Assembly: GCF_026725475.1 (NCBI RefSeq) | Contig: NZ_CP109965.1 | Location: 2,170,001 to 2,234,000 of the forward strand | Length of the DNA: 64,000 nt | From: Catenovulum adriaticum | GTDB lineage: Bacteria > Pseudomonadota > Gammaproteobacteria > Enterobacterales > Alteromonadaceae | Direction of reading: 5' to 3' | Shown: piece by piece, positions 55,918-64,000 of the stretch | Position numbering within the stretch: position 1 is the first letter of the stretch | How the letters are laid out: the number at the start of each line of letters is the position of its first letter | The notes under the pieces: generated by a model | Seen by the model: the letters and a program-made list of their open reading frames with translations, nothing else | Told to the model about the DNA's origin: nothing | Database searches by the model: none | Position numbers and translations under genes: made by a program

Positions 55918-58764
55918 ATGGAAACGAAATTTAATCCATCCGCAATTGAGCAATCGCTTTACCAAGCATGGGAAGAGAAAGGCTATTTTAAACCATCAGG
56001 CAAAGGCGATGCCTATAGCATTATGATTCCGCCCCCGAATGTAACGGGCAGTTTGCATATGGGACATGCATTTCAAGATACCATTATGGATACCCTGATT
56101 CGTTACAAGCGAATGGATCAATACAATACATTATGGCAGGTTGGTACAGACCACGCTGGTATTGCAACTCAAATGGTTGTTGAACGTAAATTAGCAGCCG
56201 AAGAAGACAAAACACGTCACGACTTAGGCCGTGACGCTTTTATTGATCGCATTTGGGATTGGAAAAAAGAATCTGGCGGCACTATTACTAAACAATTACG
56301 TCGCTTAGGTGCATCTGTGGATTGGGAGCGCGAACGCTTCACTATGGATGATGGCTTATCTGAAGCAGTAAAAGAAGTATTTGTCAGATTACATAAAGAA
56401 GATTTAATTTATCGCGGTAAACGCTTGGTCAATTGGGATCCTAAATTACATACCGCAATTTCAGATCTCGAAGTTGAAAACAAAGATAAAAAAGGCCACA
56501 TGTGGAACTTCCGTTACCCACTGGCTGATGGTGTAAAAACCAAAGACGGCAAAGACTATATTGTGGTCGCCACCACCCGCCCAGAAACTATGTTAGGCGA
56601 TACGGGTGTTGCGGTTAATCCAGAAGATGAACGTTATCTTGATCTCATCGGCAAAGAAATTTTATTACCTATCGTTAATCGCCGTATTCCTATTGTCGCC
56701 GACGAACACGCTGATATGGAAAAAGGCACAGGGTGCGTTAAAATCACTCCTGCGCATGACTTTAACGATAACGAAGTTGGTAAACGCCATCAGTTACCTA
56801 TGATTAATATCTTTAATCAAGACGCGGCTATTTTAGCGCAAGGCGAAACCTTTACTTTTGATGGCAAACCACTTGAACTAGAAGCCCCATTACCTGAACG
56901 TTTTCATGGCTTAGACAGATTTGCAGCACGTAAAGCGATTGTAGCTGAGTTTGAAGAAGCTGGCTTATTAGAAGTGATTGAAGATCATAGCTTAACTGTA
57001 CCTTACGGTGACCGAAGTGGCGTGGTGATTGAACCTTTATTAACTGACCAATGGTACGTTAGAGCCGCGCCGCTTGCACAACCAGCAGTCGAAGCTGTAA
57101 AAAATGGGGATATAAAGTTTGTGCCCCAGCAATACGAAAACATGTATTTTTCTTGGATGAACGATATTCAAGATTGGTGTATTTCACGTCAATTATGGTG
57201 GGGTCACCGAATTCCAGCTTGGTATGATAACCAAGGTAATGTATACGTTGGCCGTGATGAAGCGGAAGTTCGCCGCGATAACAATTTAGCCGACGACATT
57301 AGTTTAAGCCAAGATGAAGATGTATTAGACACTTGGTTCTCGTCTGCACTTTGGACATTCTCAACCTTAGGTTGGCCACAGGAAACACCCGATTTAAAAA
57401 CCTTCCATCCTTCTGAAGTATTAGTAACAGGTTTTGACATCATTTTCTTCTGGGTTGCACGAATGATCATGATGACCATGCATTTCAACAAAGATGACAA
57501 TGGCAAGCCACAAGTACCTTTTAAAACCGTTTATGTTACCGGCCTTATCCGAGATGAAAACGGCGATAAAATGTCAAAATCTAAAGGTAACGTGCTTGAC
57601 CCTATTGATATGATCGACGGCATTGATTTAGAAAGTTTAGTGCAAAAGCGCACCAGTAATTTAATGCAGGAAAAAGTTGCCAAGAAAATAGAAAAAACCA
57701 CGCGTAAAACATTCGACAACGGGATTGAAGCGCACGGTACAGATGCACTTAGATTTACTTTAGCAGCAATGGCTTCAACAGGTCGTGATATCAACTGGGA
57801 TATGAAGCGATTAGAAGGCTACCGTAATTTCTGTAATAAATTATGGAATGCCAGCCGCTACGTATTAATGAATACAGAAGAGCAAGATTGTGGCTTAAAC
57901 GGTGGCGAAATAGAGCTTTCGCTAGCCGATAAATGGATTTTAGGTCGACTTCAACAAACCATTGAAACGTCTCGTAAATACCTTGATACCTATCGCTTTG
58001 ATTTATTAGCTCAAACTTTATATGAGTTTACTTGGAATCAATTCTGCGATTGGTATCTTGAGCTAACCAAGCCTGTGTTACAAAATGGCACTGAAGCACA
58101 GCAACGTGGCACCCGTAAAACCCTAATTCAGGTTTTAGAAACATTACTGCGTTTAATGCATCCTGTTATCCCTTACATCACAGATACCATCTGGCAGCGT
58201 GTAGCACCACTTGCAGGCGTAGAAGGCGATACCATCATGCTTCAAGCCTATCCTAAACCACAAGCTGACATGATAGAAGAGTCAGCCATTGCCGATGTTG
58301 AGTGGCTAAAACAGTTTATTTTAGGGGTTCGTAACATCCGTGGTGAAATGAACATTTCACCTAATAAACCAATTCAAGTATTGCTACGTAATGCAGGGCA
58401 AAGCGATCAACGCCGTTTAGCCGACAACCAAAACTTTTTACAATCGCTTGCTAAATTAGAAAGCATTGAAGTGTTGGCAGATGGTGAAAAAGGTCCAGCA
58501 TCAGCAACTGCCTTAGTGGGTGAAATGGATTTATTAATCCCGATGGCAGGTTTAATTGATAAAGCAGCTGAATTATCGCGTTTACAAAAGTCGATTGATA
58601 AAGCTAAAAAAGAAGTTTCTTTTATTAGTGGTAAATTAAGCAACGAAAAATTTGTTAATAACGCGCCTGAAGCCGTTATTAGCAAAGAACGCCAAAAACA
58701 AGCAGAAGCTGAATCGACATTGACCAAGCTCGAGCAGCAATTTGCTGAAATTTCTGCGCTTTAA
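55918..58764 (+). CDS. valS: Valyl-tRNA synthetase ValS
   Basis: Class Ia aminoacyl-tRNA synthetase, 948 residues, that charges tRNA-Val and edits threonine. The HIGH motif is [15 protein letters not shown] near residue 40. The editing domain has [17 protein letters not shown]. The KMSKS loop is [15 protein letters not shown]. The C-terminal coiled-coil (about 880-945) is full length. A terminator follows directly. Confidence 0.98.
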   Translation: METKFNPSAIEQSLYQAWEEKGYFKPSGKGDAYSIMIPPPNVTGSLHMGHAFQDTIMDTLIRYKRMDQYNTLWQVGTDHAGIATQMVVERKLAAEEDKTRHDLGRDAFIDRIWDWKKESGGTITKQLRRLGASVDWERERFTMDDGLSEAVKEVFVRLHKEDLIYRGKRLVNWDPKLHTAISDLEVENKDKKGHMWNFRYPLADGVKTKDGKDYIVVATTRPETMLGDTGVAVNPEDERYLDLIGKEILLPIVNRRIPIVADEHADMEKGTGCVKITPAHDFNDNEVGKRHQLPMINIFNQDAAILAQGETFTFDGKPLELEAPLPERFHGLDRFAARKAIVAEFEEAGLLEVIEDHSLTVPYGDRSGVVIEPLLTDQWYVRAAPLAQPAVEAVKNGDIKFVPQQYENMYFSWMNDIQDWCISRQLWWGHRIPAWYDNQGNVYVGRDEAEVRRDNNLADDISLSQDEDVLDTWFSSALWTFSTLGWPQETPDLKTFHPSEVLVTGFDIIFFWVARMIMMTMHFNKDDNGKPQVPFKTVYVTGLIRDENGDKMSKSKGNVLDPIDMIDGIDLESLVQKRTSNLMQEKVAKKIEKTTRKTFDNGIEAHGTDALRFTLAAMASTGRDINWDMKRLEGYRNFCNKLWNASRYVLMNTEEQDCGLNGGEIELSLADKWILGRLQQTIETSRKYLDTYRFDLLAQTLYEFTWNQFCDWYLELTKPVLQNGTEAQQRGTRKTLIQVLETLLRLMHPVIPYITDTIWQRVAPLAGVEGDTIMLQAYPKPQADMIEESAIADVEWLKQFILGVRNIRGEMNISPNKPIQVLLRNAGQSDQRRLADNQNFLQSLAKLESIEVLADGEKGPASATALVGEMDLLIPMAGLIDKAAELSRLQKSIDKAKKEVSFISGKLSNEKFVNNAPEAVISKERQKQAEAESTLTKLEQQFAEISAL

Positions 58765-58790
58765 ATAAAATCGCAGTCAACAATATAACA

Positions 58791-58843
58791 GCCGGATCTT
58801 TAGCTACCTTCACTTCAAGCACTTAAAGATTCGGCGTTTTTAT
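58791..58843 (+). terminator. Intrinsic terminator of valS
   Basis: GCCGGATCTTTA (58791-58802) pairs with TAAAGATTCGGC (58824-58835) with one G-T position, followed by GTTTTTATTT. Confidence 0.75.
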
Positions 58844-58856
58844 TTAAGCGACGCAT

Positions 58857-59579
58857 TTGAACACCTTACAACTGCAAAATAATAAAATATTTATTATTGG
58901 CCTACCCCGTACGGCAACCACCAGCTTATGTCTTGCGTTTTTGGAATTAGGTTATAAAACCGCGCATACAGCTTACGTATATGATTGCTTTAAACAGGCT
59001 CAAGTTATCGCCGATACACCTGTGTTTGCAGATTATCAACAGCTTGATAAAACTTACCCAAACAGTCGTTTTATTTATCTTGAACGCGATTTATCAAGCT
59101 GGTTACCGTCAATAAAACAGCTATTAAACCGAATGGCTAATAACTTACTCAGAGCCGATGGTGGCTTTAACCCCATCATCAAACGCTGTTTTACTCAAAC
59201 ATTTTCGCCGTTTACCTTAGATAATATTCAATCCGATACTTTTTTAACGCAGTGCTATCTCAGCCACCAAGCCCAAGTTTTAGATTATTTTAAAAACAGG
59301 CAACAAGATTTGCTGCGTCTAAGCATCGCAGATTCAAATAGCTATCAGCAACTACTCAACTTTTTACAACTAAACCCACAACTAAACCCACAACTAAACC
59401 CAGTTGCCACTCATCCCATAAAATCAGGCTTTACCCCCATAAATATCGCAGGCAAAGTGACAGCTTGGAACCATATTAAACATCCATTAAAAGTTGCATC
59501 TACTCGCGCAGGTAAAATAGATAAGTTAAATTACCAGCATTTATTAGCCGAAACCGCACCCAAGCCGAATAAAATATAA
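58857..59579 (+). CDS. Sulfotransferase-family protein
   Basis: A 240-residue protein with the PAPS 5'-phosphosulfate loop IIGLPRTATTSLCLAFLELG near the N-terminus and the 3'-phosphate motif YPNSRFIYLERDLSSWLPS near residue 65-83, so a sulfotransferase fold is likely; the acceptor is unknown. No ATG exists before the loop, so translation probably begins at the TTG at 58857, just after the valS terminator. A 12-base tandem repeat at 59366-59401 encodes QLNP three times. Its activity is not proven. Confidence 0.65.
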   Translation: MNTLQLQNNKIFIIGLPRTATTSLCLAFLELGYKTAHTAYVYDCFKQAQVIADTPVFADYQQLDKTYPNSRFIYLERDLSSWLPSIKQLLNRMANNLLRADGGFNPIIKRCFTQTFSPFTLDNIQSDTFLTQCYLSHQAQVLDYFKNRQQDLLRLSIADSNSYQQLLNFLQLNPQLNPQLNPVATHPIKSGFTPINIAGKVTAWNHIKHPLKVASTRAGKIDKLNYQHLLAETAPKPNKI

Positions 59580-59649
59580 CTTTACGACTTTTTATCAAAC
59601 GCCATCACAGGTAAAATTCAGCCCTATTTTGAGCGAGATAATAAAACCC

Positions 59650-60222
59650 ATGTTTGAATTAAAATACAAAACCCCATTTAAATGGACTGAAGCCGTATTA
59701 GCTGACTTTAATGCTTTTTTACAAGATCATGCCGCTGCCGAAAAAAAAGCATCAGGCATGGCAATGTCTATGTTGTCACACTACCCCGACCGCAGAAAGT
59801 TAGTTAGAGCCATGACAGATTTAGCACTTGAAGAGTTAATCCACTTTAAACAGGTTTTAAAACTGTTAGACGAGCGCGATCAAATACTCGGTGACGACAA
59901 ACAAGATTCATACATAAAACAAATACGTTCGGTATTTAGAAATGGCAAAGACGTATTTTTAATGGACAGATTACTGGTCGCTGGGGTCATTGAAGCACGG
60001 GGTCACGAAAGGTTTTCTCTGGTTGCCGATGCATTACCTGAAGGTAAAGATAAAGATTTTTACCAAGCCATCGCTAAATCAGAAGCCAAACACAAAAATT
60101 TATTTGTTGAATTGGCCTATGAATATTTTGATAAAACCGAGGTTGATAGCCGATTAGAAGAAATTTTGATCGCCGAAGCTAAAATATGTGAAAACCTGCC
60201 TTTTAGAGCCGCATTGCACTAA
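59650..60222 (+). CDS. miaE: tRNA-(ms2io6A)-hydroxylase MiaE
   Basis: Diiron monooxygenase that hydroxylates the isopentenyl group of ms2i6A37 in tRNA. The 190-residue protein has the ferritin-like iron ligands LALEELIHFKQVL, VIEARGHERF and IAKSEAKHKNLF. A TTG at 59629 would add seven residues; the ATG at 59650 (MFELKYKTPFKW) is preferred. It is 11 bases upstream of radD. Confidence 0.93.
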   Translation: MFELKYKTPFKWTEAVLADFNAFLQDHAAAEKKASGMAMSMLSHYPDRRKLVRAMTDLALEELIHFKQVLKLLDERDQILGDDKQDSYIKQIRSVFRNGKDVFLMDRLLVAGVIEARGHERFSLVADALPEGKDKDFYQAIAKSEAKHKNLFVELAYEYFDKTEVDSRLEEILIAEAKICENLPFRAALH

Positions 60223-60233
60223 AAAGGTTTTAA

Positions 60234-62111
60234 ATGTATCAACTTCGCCCCTACCAGCAAGAAGCCGTTGACGCGACGATCAATCACTTTAAGGCACATT
60301 CAAGCTCTGCCGTGATTGTGCTACCAACTGGCGCAGGAAAAAGTTTAGTGATAGCTGAGCTGGCTAAAATCGCCAACGGCAAAATTTTGGTGCTCACCCA
60401 TGTAAAAGAGTTGGTTGAACAAAATCACCAAAAATATGAAAGCTACGGTTTAAAAGCGGGCATTTTTTCAGCGGGGTTAAAACGAAAAGAAATCCAACAC
60501 GCTGTCACCTTTGCCAGCGTGCAATCTGTCGCGCCTAATATAGATGCATTTAAAGATAAGTACAGCTTACTTATTATTGATGAATGCCACAGGGTTGCCA
60601 ATACACAAGATAACGCGCAAGCTGAAGCGCAAGATAAAACCACAAAAAATCAGACTAAAAACCTAAAACCAGAAAACGAAAAAAACACTCACCAAGCCAA
60701 AAAAAATAATAACCAATACCAAAAAGTCATTTCGGCATTGCAAACGAATAACCCTAAGTTAAAAATACTAGGATTAACCGCAACCCCCTACCGACTCGAC
60801 TTTGGTTGGATTTACCGTTATCACTATTATGGTTTTTTCCGCTCTGAAGCCGCCTGCCCGTTTGAAACCTGTATTTATGAATTACCGCTTAGATACATGA
60901 TCAAAAATCAGTTTTTAACGCCGCCTAAAATGGTCAATGCTGCAACCGCCCATTATGATTTTAGTCATTTGCAAGCAACCGCCAACGGGGAATATAAAGC
61001 AAATGATATTAATCAGCTGTTGACTCAATACCCCAGAGTGACCAAAGCGATTTGTCAGCAAATTGTTGAGCAGGCAACTAATAAGCAAGGTGTAATGGTT
61101 TTCGCCGCGACAGTTCAGCACGCCCAAGAAATTCACCATTATTTAAATCAATTTGCAGATGCAAAACAAGTAGCCATAGTCACTGGTGATACCCATCATA
61201 GGGATCGAGATGCCATTATTACTCAATTCAAAGCCAAAACGATAAAGTACTTAATTAATGTGTCAGTACTCACCACTGGATTTGATGCACCTCACGTTGA
61301 TTTTATAGCGATTTTACGCCCCACTGAATCCGTTAGTTTATATCAGCAAATTGTTGGCCGAGGCTTACGCTTAGCGCCCGATAAAACCGAGTGTTTAGTC
61401 ATTGACTATGCGGGTAATGACTTTGATTTACATTATCCCGAAGTGGGGAATGTTCGCCCTAGTAAAAACACAGTCCCAGTGTCTGTACCTTGTCCGTTAT
61501 GCGGTTTTAACAATACTTTTTGGGGTAAAACAGATGCTGACGGTGACATTATTGAGCATTACGGCAGACGATGTTGGGGCGTAATTGAAACAGCCGAGAC
61601 TAACAACTTAGACACAAAGCTTGCAGATACCCCACCAACTCAATGTAATTTTAGGTTTAAGTTTAAAAACTGCCCGCAATGTCAGACAGAAAATGATATT
61701 GCAGCCCGTTATTGCCATGAATGCCAACACGCATTAGTTGACCCTGATGATCAAATTAAAGACGCACTCAAATTAAAAAATTCGATGGTCATTCGCTGTT
61801 CAGGTATGCAAATAATTGAACATCAAGAAAAGCTAAAAGTGATTTATTACGATGAAGATGGACAAGAACTCAGTGAACTATTTAACTTGGCCAATAAAAC
61901 CCAAAAAGAAAAATTTAATGCTTATTTCGCGAGGCGCTTGGCGTTAGCTACCCAGCCCACCGCTTTTGAGTCTAATCAACAAGTCATAGCAGCAAAAAAT
62001 AGCTTACCCTATCCTGACTTTGTTATCGCCCAACAGAAGAAAAAGTACTGGCAGGTCGTTGAGCGTATCTTTGATTATCAGGGTAATTTTCGTAAAGCCA
62101 ATCAAATGTAA
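60234..62111 (+). CDS. radD: SF2 helicase RadD (YejH)
   Basis: DNA-repair helicase-like ATPase acting with single-stranded DNA-binding protein and RecA in double-strand-break repair. The 625-residue protein has Walker A LPTGAGKS, Walker B IIDECHRV, LGLTATPYR and VGRGLRLAP. The C-terminal zinc-ribbon cysteines are CPLCGF, CPQCQTEND and CHEC. E. coli RadD is 586 residues; the extra length is mainly a Lys/Asn/Gln-rich insertion of about 35 residues just after DECH (about 125-160). Confidence 0.92.
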   Translation: MYQLRPYQQEAVDATINHFKAHSSSAVIVLPTGAGKSLVIAELAKIANGKILVLTHVKELVEQNHQKYESYGLKAGIFSAGLKRKEIQHAVTFASVQSVAPNIDAFKDKYSLLIIDECHRVANTQDNAQAEAQDKTTKNQTKNLKPENEKNTHQAKKNNNQYQKVISALQTNNPKLKILGLTATPYRLDFGWIYRYHYYGFFRSEAACPFETCIYELPLRYMIKNQFLTPPKMVNAATAHYDFSHLQATANGEYKANDINQLLTQYPRVTKAICQQIVEQATNKQGVMVFAATVQHAQEIHHYLNQFADAKQVAIVTGDTHHRDRDAIITQFKAKTIKYLINVSVLTTGFDAPHVDFIAILRPTESVSLYQQIVGRGLRLAPDKTECLVIDYAGNDFDLHYPEVGNVRPSKNTVPVSVPCPLCGFNNTFWGKTDADGDIIEHYGRRCWGVIETAETNNLDTKLADTPPTQCNFRFKFKNCPQCQTENDIAARYCHECQHALVDPDDQIKDALKLKNSMVIRCSGMQIIEHQEKLKVIYYDEDGQELSELFNLANKTQKEKFNAYFARRLALATQPTAFESNQQVIAAKNSLPYPDFVIAQQKKKYWQVVERIFDYQGNFRKANQM

Positions 62112-62204
62112 CTTCTACGTTTTTTAAGCAAAGTACAACTTGTGTGGTTCACTGCATTAATAATAGTAATATATTTCCCACTTTTAAAAATCTTAAATCT
62201 ACAT

Positions 62205-62231
62205 ACAAAAAAAGCGTCCATAGGACGCTTT
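62205..62231 (-). terminator. Intrinsic terminator of asd
   Basis: AAAGCGTCC (62211-62219) pairs with GGACGCTTT (62223-62231). On the minus strand a TTTT run follows. It may also stop radD transcripts. Confidence 0.85.
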
Positions 62232-62260
62232 CTATTCGCAGTAAATAAAATACCTGCTAA

Positions 62261-63376
62261 TTAGTCTTCAAGCAAAATACGTAACATTCTACGTAATGGC
62301 TCAGCAGCACCCCATAATAACTGGTCGCCTACTGAAAACGCTGAAAGAAGTTTATCGCTGCCCATATTCAGTTTACGAATGCGTCCAACTGGCACATCTA
62401 AAGTACCTGTTACTTTAGCTGGTGTTAACTGGCTAATGGTTGCTTCTTTTTCATTTGGTACTACTTTAGCCCACTCATTATGCACGGCTAACATATCGTG
62501 GATTTCATCCAACGGAATGTCTTGCTTTAATTTCATGGTGAAAGCTTGACTATGACAACGCATTGTACCAATGCGAACACATAAACCTTCAACTGGAATT
62601 GCATTGCCATCTAAACCTAAAATTTTATTGGTTTCGGCGCCTGCTTTCCATTCTTCACGGCTTTGACCATTGCCTAAGTCGCTATCGATCCAAGGAATTA
62701 AGCTACCCGCTAATGGCACAACAAAGTTATCTGTTGGGAAACCATCTGAATTTAAGCTTGCTGTAACTTTTTTATCAATCTCTAAAATAGCACTGGCTGG
62801 ATCTTGTAATTCGCCAGCAACAGATTGATTTAAATAACCCATGCCAGATAATAATTCACGCATGTGTTTAGCACCGCCACCTGACGCTGCTTGATAAGTC
62901 ATCGCTGAAACCCAGTCAATTGCATTATTCGCAAATAAACCGCCTAACCCCATCATCATTAAAGATACGGTACAGTTACCACCTACATAGGTTTTAACCC
63001 CGTTTTGAATGCCATCTTTAATTACGTTTTTATTAACTGGGTCAAGTACAATAATGGCTTCGTCATCCATACGTAATGAAGACGCTGCATCAATCCAATA
63101 ACCTTTCCAACCTGCTTCACGCAATTTAGGATAAACAGCTTTGGTATAATCACCACCTTGACAGGTAATGACAACATCCATTTTTTTAAGCTCATCTATG
63201 TTGTTTGCATCTAATAACAAGCCTGCATCTTTACCGAAATTAGGAGCAGCTTGGCCCGTTTGAGAAGTGGTGAAAAAAATGGGCTCAATTAAATCAAAAT
63301 CTTTTTCTTCAACCATGCGGTTCATCAATACAGAACCAACCATGCCACGCCAACCAACTAAACCTACTTTTTTCAT
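62261..63376 (-). CDS. asd: Aspartate-semialdehyde dehydrogenase Asd
   Basis: Reduces aspartyl phosphate to the semialdehyde in lysine, threonine and methionine synthesis. The 371-residue protein is the E. coli type: [20 protein letters not shown], the active-site cysteine in [10 protein letters not shown] (C135) and the histidine in MRCHSQAF. The ATG at 63376 is preferred to the in-frame TTG at 63382. It stands alone with its own terminator. It makes the compound that doeC in this window is expected to oxidise. Confidence 0.96.
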   Translation of the reverse strand: MKKVGLVGWRGMVGSVLMNRMVEEKDFDLIEPIFFTTSQTGQAAPNFGKDAGLLLDANNIDELKKMDVVITCQGGDYTKAVYPKLREAGWKGYWIDAASSLRMDDEAIIVLDPVNKNVIKDGIQNGVKTYVGGNCTVSLMMMGLGGLFANNAIDWVSAMTYQAASGGGAKHMRELLSGMGYLNQSVAGELQDPASAILEIDKKVTASLNSDGFPTDNFVVPLAGSLIPWIDSDLGNGQSREEWKAGAETNKILGLDGNAIPVEGLCVRIGTMRCHSQAFTMKLKQDIPLDEIHDMLAVHNEWAKVVPNEKEATISQLTPAKVTGTLDVPVGRIRKLNMGSDKLLSAFSVGDQLLWGAAEPLRRMLRILLED

Positions 63377-63632
63377 TAACAATATCCCCTCGATGAGCTG
63401 AATGAAGTTTTAAAAGAGCCAAGATCATACATAAAAACGAGCCATTCGGCTAGATTTAACGCAAAATAAACCCCAAATTAACGAGCTTTAAGTCACAAAT
63501 TTAACCCTGTATATTCAGCCAAAGACACCGCCACAACTTCGTTTGAGCAATAAGCCAATTGATTTTAAAAAAAGTTGATAAAAAAATAGGTTTACACCTT
63601 AAAATATGCCGTAAAAACTCATAAAAATTGCG

Positions 63633-64000
63633 TTAATCAGTTAAATTATCATTTTGATAATCCCGAATTGCTTGCTCAATTTGCGCCGCTGAATTCATCA
63701 CAAAAGGACCTCTTTGCACGATAGGTTCATTAAGTGGTTGACCGGCCATTAACAAAAATCTAGCTTCGGTACTTGCACTCAATTTAACCCGCCCTTTATT
63801 CGATAACCGAGCCAAATGTTGAGCCGTTAATTTATCGTTATCATCCCCTATTGTTAGCTCGCCTTGATAAACATACAATAAACTGGTTTGCCCATCAGCA
63901 ATATGAATTTCAATCTCGGATGCCTGAGTCACTTGAAAATCTAAATAAGTAGGTTGAGTTTTTACCTGCTGAACTTTACCTGTCACTAATTGGTCATTAA
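63633..64000 (-). CDS. Pirin-family protein, C-terminal part (N-terminus beyond window)
   Basis: About 122 residues are visible, running off the right edge; the frame stays open through 64000 (NDQLVTGKVQQ). It is the C-terminal cupin of a pirin-like protein, with VYQGELTIGD, FLLMAGQPLNEPIVQRGPFVMN and a charged tail. Pirins bind iron and some act as quercetinases or redox sensors; the role here is unknown. Confidence 0.8.
   Translation of the reverse strand, partial: NDQLVTGKVQQVKTQPTYLDFQVTQASEIEIHIADGQTSLLYVYQGELTIGDDNDKLTAQHLARLSNKGRVKLSASTEARFLLMAGQPLNEPIVQRGPFVMNSAAQIEQAIRDYQNDNLTD

Noticed and set aside
63377..63632. Lysine riboswitch before asd
   Set aside because: I could not find the conserved helices or a terminator/antiterminator pair; the region looks plain and AT-rich.

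Overview
The window is a stretch of chromosome from a low-GC marine gammaproteobacterium, most likely of the order Alteromonadales. The evidence is the gene content and order: suhB/trmJ/cysE, prkA-yeaH-spoVR beside fadR, ybfF-DUF2788-fldA, lptGF/pepA-holC-valS, and a polar-type flagellar cluster with flgO/flgP/flgT. I cannot name a genus from sequence alone. I see no tRNA or rRNA gene, CRISPR array, prophage or insertion sequence.

Region by region. 1-2.4 kb: housekeeping genes cysE (cut by the window edge), trmJ and suhB. 2.4-8.8 kb: an accessory-looking segment in which a secreted trypsin-like protease, an overlapping FHA-domain membrane protein and an OPT-family transporter lie between two related intergenic repeat arrays. 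8.8-13.3 kb: a predicted outer-membrane protein and a 1069-residue lipoprotein. 13.4-27 kb: moeA, a chemoreceptor, a LysR regulator, grxD, sodB, the prkA-yeaH-spoVR stress operon, fadR, ybfF, a DUF2788 protein and flavodoxin with a likely Fur box. 27.1-32.4 kb: an ectoine-degradation operon (doeB2-doeD-doeA-doeC) that turns N-acetyl-diaminobutyrate or ectoine into aspartate. 32.5-51 kb: a flagellar and chemotaxis block (flgL back to flgB, cheR, cheV, then flgA-flgM-flgN, then flgO-like/flgP/flgO and flgT). 51-64 kb: DUF454, lptG-lptF, pepA-holC-valS, a sulfotransferase-like gene, miaE, radD, asd and a pirin fragment.

The flagellar block shows its regulatory logic in the raw sequence. Sigma-54 type promoters (GG-N10-GC) precede flgB, flgF, flgO and flgT. 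Sigma-28 type promoters (TAAA-N15-GCCGATA) precede flgM and flgK; the flgK one starts inside the end of flgJ. A terminator separates flgBCDE from flgFGHIJ. This fits the polar-flagellum hierarchy in which hook-basal body and H-ring genes are sigma-54 genes, while the anti-sigma factor and hook-associated proteins are made under FliA.

The best candidates for something undescribed are the protease/FHA pair (a possible trans-envelope signalling couple), the two related repeat arrays around it with their covarying palindromes, the four-cysteine cluster in the DoeD-type transaminase, the duplicated FlgO genes flanking flgP, and a perfect 22-bp inverted repeat between flgN and the second flgO. All promoter and terminator calls are pattern matches by eye.
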